Positions 40,765 through 48,850 of a stretch of DNA of 48,850 nucleotides are shown here, piece by piece. Below the pieces are notes generated by a model, which made no database searches, was not told where the DNA came from, and saw only the letters and a list, made by a program, of their open reading frames with translations. The DNA is taken from positions 1 through 48,850 of the forward strand of contig JACRGB010000017.1 in the NCBI GenBank assembly GCA_016212505.1, written 5' to 3'. Both the position numbers and the translations under genes were made by a program. This DNA is from Microcaldota archaeon (GTDB taxonomy: Archaea; Micrarchaeota; Micrarchaeia; Anstonellales; Bilamarchaeaceae). Position 1 is the first letter of the stretch, and every line of letters begins with the position of its first letter.

Positions 40765-41574
40765 ATGAACGGCATGGCATCAAAAAACTATCTTTATGCA
40801 TCTTTGGGTATAGGCGCTTTTGGGGCGCTTTTGGCATTTATTGCGGGGGGGCCTTTTGCGTTCGTGGGAGGGCTTTTGGCCATGATAGGGTCCTTAGGCG
40901 GAGTATTAGTCTGGAAATACGGCTACCTGATCATCCCACTCATAACCCAGAGAACAAAAATCATCATGATGAGCGAGGAGGGATTTGAAATCCCGCCCGG
41001 CCAGGACGTAGTGATAAAGAACGTCGATGGTGTTTTTTACGCATCCGCTTTCTTAGGCCTGAAGATATTCGAATCGGCAACGGAAAAATCCGCTGAAGAA
41101 ACAATGACCTACACCCAATTTTTCGAGCGCGCGATATCCAACCTCAAATACGTAACAAAAATCTCGTACTTACTTTATGTAGAAGATGTAGGCGAAAAAA
41201 GGAAGACTGTTGAAACAAAAAGGGCCGAGTATCAGCTTCGGCTTTCGAGGGAACGGGACAAGGCCCAACCCGACCCGATAAAAATCGACCGCTACGAGCG
41301 TGATGTGGCACAATGGGACGGGCAACTGACACGATTAATTAAGGGGGTAAAACCCATGGGAATAATCGCATACGCCCAGACCACTGCAGCTGGAATAAGC
41401 AAGGAGGCTGCAATGGCATCGGCAAAGGCACAGGCAAACGAATTGCGCACAGTGCTTGCAAATGCGCTCAATGTCGAAGTAGTTACTCTTGTTGCTGATG
41501 ATATGCTGAGGTGCTTTGAATGGGAAAAATTCTTCCCGAGCAGCCCGCAGGAACTGGAAGAAAGTGTAATGTAA
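40765..41574 (+). CDS. membrane protein resembling PrgI/VirB4 N-terminal region
   Basis: 269 residues. Two membrane helices lie at about 9-50 (ASLGIGAFGALLAFIAGG, then FVGGLLAMIGSLGGVLVW), followed by a cytoplasmic region: a beta segment GFEIPPGQDVVIKNVDG, a basic coiled stretch (KRAEYQLRLSRERDK) and a C-terminal alpha/beta part. The two-helix start followed by a domain encoded just before a VirB4-like ATPase resembles the PrgI plus VirB4-N arrangement of type IV secretion systems, so this may be the separated N-terminal partner of the ATPase. First gene of the operon; GAGGT precedes the start. Confidence 0.7.
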   Translation: MNGMASKNYLYASLGIGAFGALLAFIAGGPFAFVGGLLAMIGSLGGVLVWKYGYLIIPLITQRTKIIMMSEEGFEIPPGQDVVIKNVDGVFYASAFLGLKIFESATEKSAEETMTYTQFFERAISNLKYVTKISYLLYVEDVGEKRKTVETKRAEYQLRLSRERDKAQPDPIKIDRYERDVAQWDGQLTRLIKGVKPMGIIAYAQTTAAGISKEAAMASAKAQANELRTVLANALNVEVVTLVADDMLRCFEWEKFFPSSPQELEESVM

Positions 41575-41633
41575 AATAAAGTAATAAAAGTAATTAATGT
41601 AAAAAAGTAATGTAAAAGATGTGAAGGGATTAC

Positions 41634-43217
41634 ATGCCACTTGCAGGAAGATTAAAGCTAACCAAATTGTCCAATCACGATATTTCACGCCGAGATATCC
41701 TTGTGCGGCCGCCAGTTCCGCCGATGTCAGTCCTTTTTTCTGATCCTACAAACGGAATATATATCGGAAAGACAAGTGTATTCAATATCCCTTTTTACTG
41801 GAGCTATGAAAATGTTGCAAATCCGCATATTGCAGTTGTAGGAATTTCAGGTTCTGGTAAAAGTTATTTTATCAAAACCTTCCTCCTAAGGGCAGCATTT
41901 GTCTGGAATACCAATGCCTTAATCATCGATTGGGCAGGGGAATATAAGGACTGGGTGAGGGACACTTCAGGAAAAGTCATTGCCTTAGGCAAAGGATCAT
42001 ACCTTAATCTTCTCGATCTCGGTGGCATGAAACCGTATGACCGGATAAAACAAGTTATGCGGACGCTCGAGCTGCTGACAGATATCGCTAATTACCCAGA
42101 ACAAAGAAGGCTTACCGAGCAGGCAATTGAAAAAACATATTTGGAAAATAAGTTCAAGATGGATGCCCGGGAGCAAAAAGATGAGCTTGGTAACCCGCTC
42201 TCCGCCCCTACATTAAAAGACGTGGTAAGGATACTCACTGAGCAGGGACAAATAGGCACTTATGAATTTCCTGCAGAGTTGGAAAATGCCATTTATAGGC
42301 TAAAACAGTTCACAAAACCAGGGGAAGATTTCTTTGCCCAGCAAAGTACAGTAAAACTCGAAGTGCTGATCAGTTCCGGTTTGGTGGATCTTGACCTATC
42401 CGGATTGCCGGATGAATCATCACGTGCGCTTGGCGCTCTTACGATTTTGCAGTTTATCAAGGAAAAAATGCGCCAGGAAGGATGGTCTGAAACAAAAGGC
42501 CTGAGACTACTAGTTGTACTTGATGAGGCATGGAAGATTGGCAAGGACGATAACTCGGATGCAGTCATGATAGTCCGAGAGGGGAGGAAATATAATTTCG
42601 GTATGATTATCGCATCGCAAAACCCGACAGATATCAGCGAAAACATATTCAGCAACGTCGGAACGACATTTATGCTTAAAGTCAAGTTCGAGCGGTTCCT
42701 TGATTATTTACAGGGGTCGCTTAATTTCAGCCCGTATATGAGGGAGGAAATTGGAAGGTTAGGTGTCGGGCAGTGCGCAGTCAATATGTCCTTGACACTA
42801 TCAACCCCATACCCATCAACATTTTTATTGCAGAAAATAGAAGGGGAAGAGCCAAGCCGGGAATACTTCCTTGACTTGGCGCTGATACTAAGTGAAAAAC
42901 AACGGAGGGATGTCAACGTGTCCAGAAGTGTTGCGTTTATGAAAGAGGATTTTAGGCGGAAATTAAGGCAGTTTGGGATTAATGATGAGCGGATGGAAGA
43001 AGTTACCAAGTTGTTTGATAAAAATAACCGCCACATGGATGTCGTTTCATTTGTAATTTTACTCGAGCGCGACGGAGTGGCACGGCGAAATATCGGCGAT
43101 TTCCTTAAGGAATCCGGAGTGGATGATATAACGATCATAAACATATTCGGAAAAGTTGATCTGAAAAAAGGTGGCGGAGTGGGCCGCGAAATAAGCCAGG
43201 TGGTGCTTGAAGAGTAG
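41634..43217 (+). CDS. VirB4/HerA-superfamily ATPase
   Basis: A 527-residue motor ATPase. Walker A is GISGSGKS at 70-77, IIDWAGEY at 97-104 matches the HerA/VirB4 D-x-x-x-E-Y signature, Walker B is LLVVLDEA with D297 and E298, and IIASQNP at 325-331 carries the sensor Gln. The ~65 residues before Walker A form a small barrel-like segment as in HerA. The family powers DNA or protein translocation through conjugative pilus and type IV secretion machines, or DNA end resection (HerA). Membrane-protein neighbours and the absence of a NurA gene favour a secretion or pilus motor. Confidence 0.85.
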   Translation: MPLAGRLKLTKLSNHDISRRDILVRPPVPPMSVLFSDPTNGIYIGKTSVFNIPFYWSYENVANPHIAVVGISGSGKSYFIKTFLLRAAFVWNTNALIIDWAGEYKDWVRDTSGKVIALGKGSYLNLLDLGGMKPYDRIKQVMRTLELLTDIANYPEQRRLTEQAIEKTYLENKFKMDAREQKDELGNPLSAPTLKDVVRILTEQGQIGTYEFPAELENAIYRLKQFTKPGEDFFAQQSTVKLEVLISSGLVDLDLSGLPDESSRALGALTILQFIKEKMRQEGWSETKGLRLLVVLDEAWKIGKDDNSDAVMIVREGRKYNFGMIIASQNPTDISENIFSNVGTTFMLKVKFERFLDYLQGSLNFSPYMREEIGRLGVGQCAVNMSLTLSTPYPSTFLLQKIEGEEPSREYFLDLALILSEKQRRDVNVSRSVAFMKEDFRRKLRQFGINDERMEEVTKLFDKNNRHMDVVSFVILLERDGVARRNIGDFLKESGVDDITIINIFGKVDLKKGGGVGREISQVVLEE

Positions 43218-43285
43218 TGCTGGGAATTTTGGAACGTCAGAGTTCAGATATGCCGGAATGTGAATAAGAGGAAAGAGGGTTTTGA

Positions 43286-43804
43286 ATGAAAGTGTGTATC
43301 ATATGCGAAAAGGAAATCCAGGGCAAGGCAGTTGCAGTAAAGGAAGACCGCATAATTAGGGTCCTTAGAACGATCAAAAAAACGTTTAATGTTGCAAAAA
43401 TGAATGACCTTTATGTTTGCGAAGAGGATAAAAAGAAGCACGAAGAACGGAGAAAATCTTTCGAAAAAGGGGTGCTCTTTGCAAGCATTGGCGCAGGAAT
43501 CGTCATAGTCATATTGCTGGCCAAAACGATCCTAACCGGAGCGATAGAGGCCTGGTCAATACTATCTGGATTGATACTTGCAGGTTTCATAATTTTATTG
43601 CCGCTTTTTAGATATACACCTGCAGTGGAAGGTATGAATAGCCAGTTGCTCCCGCTTTTGAAGGGGAAAAATGAAAAGGCGCCCGAGACAAAAATAGCTG
43701 CAGGCGAAGTGCCTAAGGCACGGGAAAGTTTTGCAGTTAAGGCAAATTCCAAGGTAACGAAAAAAAGCAGAATGAATTTCAAAAAAGCAGATGAATCGAA
43801 ATGA
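43286..43804 (+). CDS. zinc-site membrane protein of the VirB4-like operon
   Basis: 172 residues. The N-terminal cytoplasmic part has C4 and C7 (CIICEK) plus C45 and H52, a plausible treble-clef-like zinc site. Two membrane helices follow (about 62-82 and 88-108), then a basic tail rich in Lys and Ala. GAGGG precedes the ATG. No family is recognised, but its position between the ATPase and the coiled-coil gene, and only 15 bases before the latter's start, indicates a part of the same apparatus. Confidence 0.7.
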   Translation: MKVCIICEKEIQGKAVAVKEDRIIRVLRTIKKTFNVAKMNDLYVCEEDKKKHEERRKSFEKGVLFASIGAGIVIVILLAKTILTGAIEAWSILSGLILAGFIILLPLFRYTPAVEGMNSQLLPLLKGKNEKAPETKIAAGEVPKARESFAVKANSKVTKKSRMNFKKADESK

Positions 43805-43819
43805 GTTGAGGTGAAAATT

Positions 43820-44596
43820 ATGGCCATACCCCAGATAAAACCCGGAGCGCAGGCAGCTAAAAAGCAGGGTGGCCCAGCCCAGGCCCAGCAGCCGCCGCAG
43901 GTTGACGGCTTTAAGATAAAAGGAAAAAGAAGCGGAGACCTTAAGGACGTGGCAAATACACTGCGGTCAATATCATTTTTGGAAATTGCACCTGAGAAAG
44001 ATCGGGTTAATGTTGTTTATATAGAAAGCAAGGACATAAACAAGAATCCATACTTATTTTCAGTGATAAAGATATCTGATGATGAGATAGAGGTAGTATA
44101 TTCGATTCCTCAGGAAATAGGGCCAAAAAAACGCCGTATTGATGTGATACGTTATCTTCTGAACATACTCTCACTCATAGACCCATATTTTCATGTGGAA
44201 AACAAGACACTTTACCAGCTTATTGAAAATGCAGTAAAGGAAATTTCTGAAGCAGTGTCAGTAGACTATAATTCACTCTATACCAACTACGATTCGCTAA
44301 GGAAGGAAGTCGAGGACCATAAGAAAAAAATTGAAAGGTTAGATGACCAGAACAAGGCACTTACAACTAGAAATTATGAACTTAAGGCCCAGAACGATGA
44401 ACTGCACCTAAAAATAGGAAAGCTCGAGGGCCTATCGGATGAATCGCTAAAGGCAAAAATCCAGGAATGGGTTTTGGAGCACAGCGGAACAATAAATGTC
44501 CCTGAATTTGCAAAGGTATTCAAAACTACTGAAGCAAGAGTGGAAGAAACGTTAAACCGTTTAGTAAGTGAAGGTTATCTAGAGGCAGGGCAATAG
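43820..44596 (+). CDS. coiled-coil and winged-helix protein of the VirB4-like operon
   Basis: 258 residues from the ATG at 43820, which has GAGGTG six bases upstream; a GTG at 43811 is part of that ribosome site. The start is a Gln/Pro/Ala-rich flexible region. A globular alpha/beta domain (about 38-145), a coiled coil (about 148-205, NYDSLRKEVEDHKKKIERLD and onward) and a C-terminal winged helix (TINVPEFAKVFKTTEARVEE) follow. It is cytosolic. It ends two bases before the large membrane protein gene, whose C-terminal region also looks like a winged helix, so the two may interact. Confidence 0.7.
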   Translation: MAIPQIKPGAQAAKKQGGPAQAQQPPQVDGFKIKGKRSGDLKDVANTLRSISFLEIAPEKDRVNVVYIESKDINKNPYLFSVIKISDDEIEVVYSIPQEIGPKKRRIDVIRYLLNILSLIDPYFHVENKTLYQLIENAVKEISEAVSVDYNSLYTNYDSLRKEVEDHKKKIERLDDQNKALTTRNYELKAQNDELHLKIGKLEGLSDESLKAKIQEWVLEHSGTINVPEFAKVFKTTEARVEETLNRLVSEGYLEAGQ

Positions 44597-44598
44597 AT

Positions 44599-47175
44599 AT
44601 GGTAGAAGTAGGTGGAATCAAACTCAAGAAGAAAATCTATAACGTCAGTGTCAGGAAAAGATACCAGTATGCCGGCCGCTATAAGATACGAAAAAGGACA
44701 TATGCAGATATTATAAGGGACATACAAAAATCAATACTTACAAAAAAAGGGGAAAAGACCGGAAAAATTGGCGAAAGTGGAGTCCCTCCAAAGGGAGGAA
44801 CCAATGTCATTGTCCTGGTCACCTTTATCCTCTTAGGGATCATTGTACTTATCAGTGGGTGGGTATACCTTAGTTCCCAAATAGACCAGATCCGGTTGGG
44901 TGGTCAAAATGCGCAGGTAGAAAAACCGCTGGTAAACAATCTCATACTAAATGGCCAGACCCTAGATGCTGGGGAAAGAAGAAGCGATGACCGGGTCGCC
45001 TTACTGCTCATCGATTATAAGACCACGAACCTGAAGAACTATACAATAAATATAACCAACTATAAGGACGTTATTCCTTCCCAGGTCTTCATATTAGAAA
45101 GTGAAAAATTTGAAGCTGGCAGCTACCCGGAATTCATACGCTCATTAAGGGAAGAACTTGGAAAAAGAAAAACACTGGTAAACGACATATCGATTAGCCA
45201 ATTGGAAACCATACCTCAAGGGGCCATAGTCATCATACCCAGTGGGGTTATGCCAAAAGAGATGCTTGGAATAGATAGCAATATAGATATAGAAAAACTG
45301 GTAGATAAGGGAATTGTATTCATATATATTGGAGAACCATTCAAAAAAATGCTCAAGGGAAACCTGGTGGTTTCCACCCCCGGAGAGGTAATTAAAAACA
45401 TTCCTTTTGCATTTAATGAGAACGCCCAACTCCAATCAACGGATGAGTTCCACCTTTTCCAACCCCTCTATCAGGTCTCTTCCAGGGGAAGTTGGAGCAG
45501 CCGATCAGCATATGGTTCGGTGAGTATACTCAAAAAAGGAAATGGCGCATTCATATTTGTCCCTCAGACCCTAGATGGCGGTTGGAGGGGAAAATCCACA
45601 GTTGCTGCAGGGGACATTGCAAGAATCGTTAATGAGATACCCTGGTCAGCGCAAGAGGGCGAATCGAAGATATATCACATAGGCAGTTCGAATAACTATA
45701 GTGCAACAGAATATTTCTACTCCAACACATTCAAAGGAACCACAGAGACTCTTAAGGCAGAATTTACAGGTTATTCCCCAACTTATTCCCCAACTGGATC
45801 ATTGCCAATAGAGCAGGTGCTTTTTTACACTGTTGAAAAAGAGGTCCGGGGCGATTTGAACATTGAAAATGGCTATAAAGTAGTATCTAGCAATGTCACA
45901 AATAATTTTGTGAGGCTTAATGCAAACCTCAAAGAGCCAACACCCGCACAGCCCAGCATGTCCCTCTCAATAGTGGACAAAAATGGAAATGAAATCCAGA
46001 GCATCCCACAGGGAAATATTGATGATCAGGCCGAGGCATCTTTTGATATTCCGGTTTATGTAAATGATGGGGAGTACACAGTAAAGCTCGTGGACGATGG
46101 GGGGAAAGTTTACGCACAAACGTATATGAAAGTTGTTTCTATAGACATAAAATATAACCCCTACAAAGGGGAAAACGCGCACAGCTACGTATTTGACATA
46201 ACAATGGACGGGAACCCGATATCGCTTGCCGAGGTTAATGTAAAAGTAGATAATGGGCAAAGCGGCACATATAAGTTTTCGGATAAGTCAACCCTTTTAG
46301 TCGATGTCAACCAATATACCGGGGGAGACCATCTTCCATTTGGCAACCACAACTTCGAATTTGTTGCAGGTGGACTGAAAGTGAATGTACCTGTCGCAGT
46401 GGAACGCCAACGAAGTCTCTTTACAGATCCATTTTTCTACGGTATAGTGATTTTTGCGGTGTTGATCGTGGGGGCAGGAGTAATATTTGCAAGAAGGGAG
46501 GAGGTGCATTATTCTGTTGACATACCGGATTTTCCTCCAGTAGCTAGAACTAAAATTGCATTAGCTGGAGATGTCATACTTTCAATATTTGAAAAGGTAA
46601 ATGAAAATTACCGCTGGCAAAATACGCCGCTAACACCTTCTGAAGTAAAAAATGGGTTTAAGGATATTTTCTATAAGGGAAAGCCAACTTACATAACTGA
46701 TTACAATGTCGAGTACCTGCTTGAGGAACTTGAGAAGAAAGGTTTTGTCAAGGAATCATTAGGGTATTTCGGGCTAAAATCCTGGGAAGAACGGGCAAAG
46801 AAAAGCATCGAATACCTTTCAATGCTCAGAAAGCTAAGGGACATATGCGTTGACAATGCAGTGCCATTTACAGGATTAAAAGAATCAAAAGTTTCTGACA
46901 GCGAAGTAACTGTGGCAGGCCAGCAGATGTTCCTGCACTTTTATGATCCTCAGGAAGATCTGAGAAACATTTTCAAAAACGCACTTGGAACTATTGGAAA
47001 AGGGATAACCATCATCCTCTTCAAGAGCAAGGCAGATAAGGCCGCATTTGAAGCTATAGTGCATTCTCCTTCTGCCGCACCGCTGATTATGAAGATGGAA
47101 AAGGAAAGTGGTGCGGTCCAGTTCCTTACAGGCGACGAATTCGAAAAAATGGTAAAGGAATTTAAGATGATTTGA
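44599..47175 (+). CDS. large two-helix envelope protein of the VirB4-like operon
   Basis: 858 residues. A basic cytoplasmic start (1-68) precedes a membrane helix (about 69-91), an extracellular region of about 520 residues, a second helix near 612-632 (IVIFAVLIVGAGVIFA), and a cytoplasmic part of about 225 residues with winged-helix-like sequence (YITDYNVEYLLEELEKKGF). The ectodomain begins with an alpha/beta part similar in style to glutamine-amidotransferase-like domains (GAIVIIPSGVMP, GIVFIYIGEPF) and continues with beta-rich modules (YTVKLVDDGGKVYAQTYMKV). It would span the membrane and connect the cytosolic motor to the surface. The family is not recognised. Confidence 0.75.
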   Translation: MVEVGGIKLKKKIYNVSVRKRYQYAGRYKIRKRTYADIIRDIQKSILTKKGEKTGKIGESGVPPKGGTNVIVLVTFILLGIIVLISGWVYLSSQIDQIRLGGQNAQVEKPLVNNLILNGQTLDAGERRSDDRVALLLIDYKTTNLKNYTINITNYKDVIPSQVFILESEKFEAGSYPEFIRSLREELGKRKTLVNDISISQLETIPQGAIVIIPSGVMPKEMLGIDSNIDIEKLVDKGIVFIYIGEPFKKMLKGNLVVSTPGEVIKNIPFAFNENAQLQSTDEFHLFQPLYQVSSRGSWSSRSAYGSVSILKKGNGAFIFVPQTLDGGWRGKSTVAAGDIARIVNEIPWSAQEGESKIYHIGSSNNYSATEYFYSNTFKGTTETLKAEFTGYSPTYSPTGSLPIEQVLFYTVEKEVRGDLNIENGYKVVSSNVTNNFVRLNANLKEPTPAQPSMSLSIVDKNGNEIQSIPQGNIDDQAEASFDIPVYVNDGEYTVKLVDDGGKVYAQTYMKVVSIDIKYNPYKGENAHSYVFDITMDGNPISLAEVNVKVDNGQSGTYKFSDKSTLLVDVNQYTGGDHLPFGNHNFEFVAGGLKVNVPVAVERQRSLFTDPFFYGIVIFAVLIVGAGVIFARREEVHYSVDIPDFPPVARTKIALAGDVILSIFEKVNENYRWQNTPLTPSEVKNGFKDIFYKGKPTYITDYNVEYLLEELEKKGFVKESLGYFGLKSWEERAKKSIEYLSMLRKLRDICVDNAVPFTGLKESKVSDSEVTVAGQQMFLHFYDPQEDLRNIFKNALGTIGKGITIILFKSKADKAAFEAIVHSPSAAPLIMKMEKESGAVQFLTGDEFEKMVKEFKMI

Positions 47176-47242
47176 AAATGGGTTTTGCTAAATTCGGTTC
47201 CACTAGAAAGTTGCATGAATAAAATTAGAAAATTAAAAAGAG

Positions 47243-48034
47243 TTATTTCCTATTCTCGAAAAGGTTGCCGATCATTTTTTCATCGACAAATTCAAGCAAC
47301 TTTTCACAGCGGTCGCATTTGAAATTTATCGTCATTGCGGTCTCAAAATCAACGATGCTGTGCGCACCGCAAGAAGCGCAGGCATAATGATCAGAACCAG
47401 AGTTTAGGGTGGAACGATTATTTTGTTTTCCTGCCCAGCGCCCGATCTTTTCAACATTCAGAGACCAGCTATAAGAGTACCATCCGGTTTCGTTATCTTT
47501 TTCCCTTAAATAATTAACAATCCCTTCACTATGCAACTTGTTCAAAGTTGCCCGGACATCGCTAATTTTCAATTTCAATTTTTTTGCCAGTTCATCATCG
47601 CTGTGACTTCCGCGTATGTTCCTTATAAGTGCAAGGGCATTCTCGCCGCCCAATTCTATAAGAGTCTGACGAATATTAGAATCAGCTAAAATAGTTGCAA
47701 TGGTAGCCAAATCGGCTTTTGTTAGTTCGGTATTTTTAATTTCAACAATCGCGGCAACCTTAGAAGTAAGGGGTTTGGCGGTTTTCATAGCTTTTTTGGG
47801 GGGATTCAGAGTAGTGACCTTGGACCCCTTAGCCTTCAGCTTAACCTGATTTTTTGATAAATTTTTATTAGAAACCTTCTTTACAACAGTTTTTACAGAT
47901 TTTATAGTCTTTGCAGTCTTACCTGCAATTTTCTTTTGCATTTTTTTCAACCGATCACCAGTAACTTTTCGTGCAGGTTTCTTATTAGCGCGTTTTTTAT
48001 ATATAAGCTTTGTCTTTTGAGTCGTTTTTTTCAT
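47243..48034 (-). CDS. tfe: transcription factor E (alpha) with Lys-rich N-terminal extension
   Basis: 263 residues. Residues of about 120-195 form the TFE winged helix (LIELGGENALALIRNI, ATLNKLHSEGIVNYLREKD, WYSYSWSLN), and C219, C222, C240, C243 the zinc ribbon (CASCGAHS... and FKCDRC). TFE helps open promoters and stabilises the RNA polymerase complex. Standard archaeal TFE is about 170-190 residues; here an extra ~90 residues at the start are Lys-rich (KKRANKKPARKVTG and onward), like a histone H1 tail. A TATATAAA box lies about 36 bases upstream. Confidence 0.88.
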   Translation of the reverse strand: MKKTTQKTKLIYKKRANKKPARKVTGDRLKKMQKKIAGKTAKTIKSVKTVVKKVSNKNLSKNQVKLKAKGSKVTTLNPPKKAMKTAKPLTSKVAAIVEIKNTELTKADLATIATILADSNIRQTLIELGGENALALIRNIRGSHSDDELAKKLKLKISDVRATLNKLHSEGIVNYLREKDNETGWYSYSWSLNVEKIGRWAGKQNNRSTLNSGSDHYACASCGAHSIVDFETAMTINFKCDRCEKLLEFVDEKMIGNLFENRK

Positions 48035-48193
48035 AACACTACCCTACCATATTATACCACTAAGAGTATATAAATGTGCTGGTTTAAGGAAAAACCAGGA
48101 AATACTGTGGCAAAAAATTTACCTCATGGAATTTAACAGATGTCGTAAAAAAGAAAAAAAAGTCAGAATGAGTATCATAAGTTGCCTAATTCA

Positions 48194-48655
48194 TTAGGGG
48201 GTTAGGAGCACCTGCTCTGAGATCCGCTCGCCAGCAATTATCATCTTCTTGAGCAAATCCTTCTTCCCCTCGTCTATAGCCATATGGTCGATTTGTCTGA
48301 GGCGATTTTGGTACTTCCGATAGGCTTTAACCGCGCCAGCATAAGAATCACGGACATGTGGATCTTCCAGATTTGCCAGTTTTTTTCCAATTTCCCGTTT
48401 TTCGATCTTGCTGAGGCTTTGGGAAGGATAAAATAGTTTTACATTAAGCCTTGCAGCGACTTTTTTCACAAAATGCGATGGCGGGTGGGTGTCGGACGCG
48501 ACAATTATCGGGATGCCGAACTGCGAAATAACAGAAACAATTTTCTCATCGCTCGCTTCTTTTAAGGTGCCGCTAGAAACCAAATTGCCTGATAAATCAA
48601 GAATAGCATAGCCGGTGTTTATCCCTGCATCAATACCTACGATAGTATAAATCAA
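48194..48655 (-). CDS. RNase H-fold (COG2433/DUF460-type) protein
   Basis: 153 residues with the RuvC/YqgF-like RNase H fold. D9 in VGIDAGINTGYAILDL is the first catalytic Asp; IIVASDTHPP gives a second acidic position (D53) and EDPHVRDSYAGAVKAY the last (D101). The arrangement matches the N-terminal domain of archaeal COG2433 proteins, which are normally much longer with a coiled-coil region, so this is a minimal version. It starts at TTG (48655), with AGGTGGG directly before it. The nucleic-acid substrate is unknown. Confidence 0.8.
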   Translation of the reverse strand: MIYTIVGIDAGINTGYAILDLSGNLVSSGTLKEASDEKIVSVISQFGIPIIVASDTHPPSHFVKKVAARLNVKLFYPSQSLSKIEKREIGKKLANLEDPHVRDSYAGAVKAYRKYQNRLRQIDHMAIDEGKKDLLKKMIIAGERISEQVLLTP

Positions 48656-48680
48656 CCCACCTGCGCACCGTGCTCACTTT

Positions 48681-48850
48681 TCGGCTCTGTAGAAACCCTC
48701 TATAGCAGTGGCACCATCAACAAGCCGATCCAACAAAAAAAGTTGGATCGTATATGTTGTGATGTCAGGATCAATTAGTTGATCCTGAGCATGCTCGTGA
48801 TCTTTGCGAAGATCACGACATCGACGCTTCGATCACGACAGTCAAGAAAC
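48681..48850. repeat. hairpin array at the window end
   Basis: No gene is seen. TCGGCT/AGCCGA (48681-48686 with 48723-48728) encloses CTGTAGA/TCTATAG. Further hairpins are 48726-48750 (CGATCCAAC), 48765-48788 (TCAGGATCAA) and 48795-48818 (TCGTGATCTT). Bases 48820-48849 are the exact reverse complement of 40542-40571 (30 of 30). The array continues beyond the window; the transcribed strand is not clear. Confidence 0.65.

Noticed and set aside
48664-48720. RNase P RNA 3' end on the minus strand (CTACAGAGCCG...)
   Set aside because: ACAGA alone is too short; the flanking sequence does not match the conserved 3' region, and the stretch folds as part of the hairpin array.

Overview
The window looks like a chromosome segment of an archaeon, most likely a small-genome DPANN-type lineage such as Micrarchaeota or Iainarchaeota; the lineage is an inference and no rRNA is present to test it. 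The archaeal evidence is Sec61 beta, transcription factor E, a PAC2-family protein, archaeal-type HMG-CoA synthase, geranylgeranyl reductase next to a ferredoxin, tRNA genes split by several intron-like inserts, and many promoters with a TATA box about 26 bases before the start codon, so that first genes are probably leaderless. Genes inside operons instead carry GGTG or GAGG Shine-Dalgarno sequences.

Layout. 1-10.3 kb: a fragment of an unknown gene, DJ-1/PfpI protein, B12-type radical SAM protein divergent from a double Lrp regulator, a 1.2 kaa protein ending in an NAGPA-like domain, ferredoxin plus geranylgeranyl reductase (membrane lipid saturation), and two unknown proteins. 10.3-15.7 kb: double ThyX, SDR epimerase, secreted CAP protein, membrane protein and HMG-CoA synthase. 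15.7-19.4 kb: two tandem secreted amidase_3 peptidoglycan hydrolases, one fused to a GH19-like domain. 19.5-24.3 kb: tRNA-Ile(UAU), FolD, PP-loop protein, GNAT, tRNA-Arg(CCU), then an island of hairpins and 130-base direct repeats holding VapBC-like and MazEF-like modules. 24.3-27.3 kb: a Kazal/Cys-rich lipoprotein, a CDF transporter and a small lipoprotein. 27.5-33.3 kb: tRNA-Leu(UAA), PAC2, Sec61 beta, HD phosphohydrolase and three unknown proteins. 33.4-38.1 kb: a secreted transglutaminase-like protein, a membrane partner and adenylosuccinate lyase. 38.1-40.7 kb: two unknown proteins and a large structured-RNA locus. 40.7-47.2 kb: a five-gene operon around a VirB4/HerA-like ATPase, possibly an undescribed envelope machine. 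47.2-48.85 kb: TFE with a long Lys-rich tail, a COG2433-type RNase H-fold protein, and another hairpin array.

The strongest unusual signals are: (1) three tRNA genes that share an insert at the same T-loop position (59/60), two of them also sharing a D-loop insert just before G18; (2) a dispersed family of hairpins with differing stems but conserved linkers (GACTGTC, GACATG) and loop (CGAAGCGTCG), found in intergenic spaces, inside a toxin-antitoxin operon and in a probable independent ncRNA; (3) divergent gene pairs whose starts lie 47-59 bases apart around one near-symmetric TATA box; (4) the VirB4-like operon; and (5) peptidoglycan hydrolases in an archaeon, suggesting interaction with bacteria.
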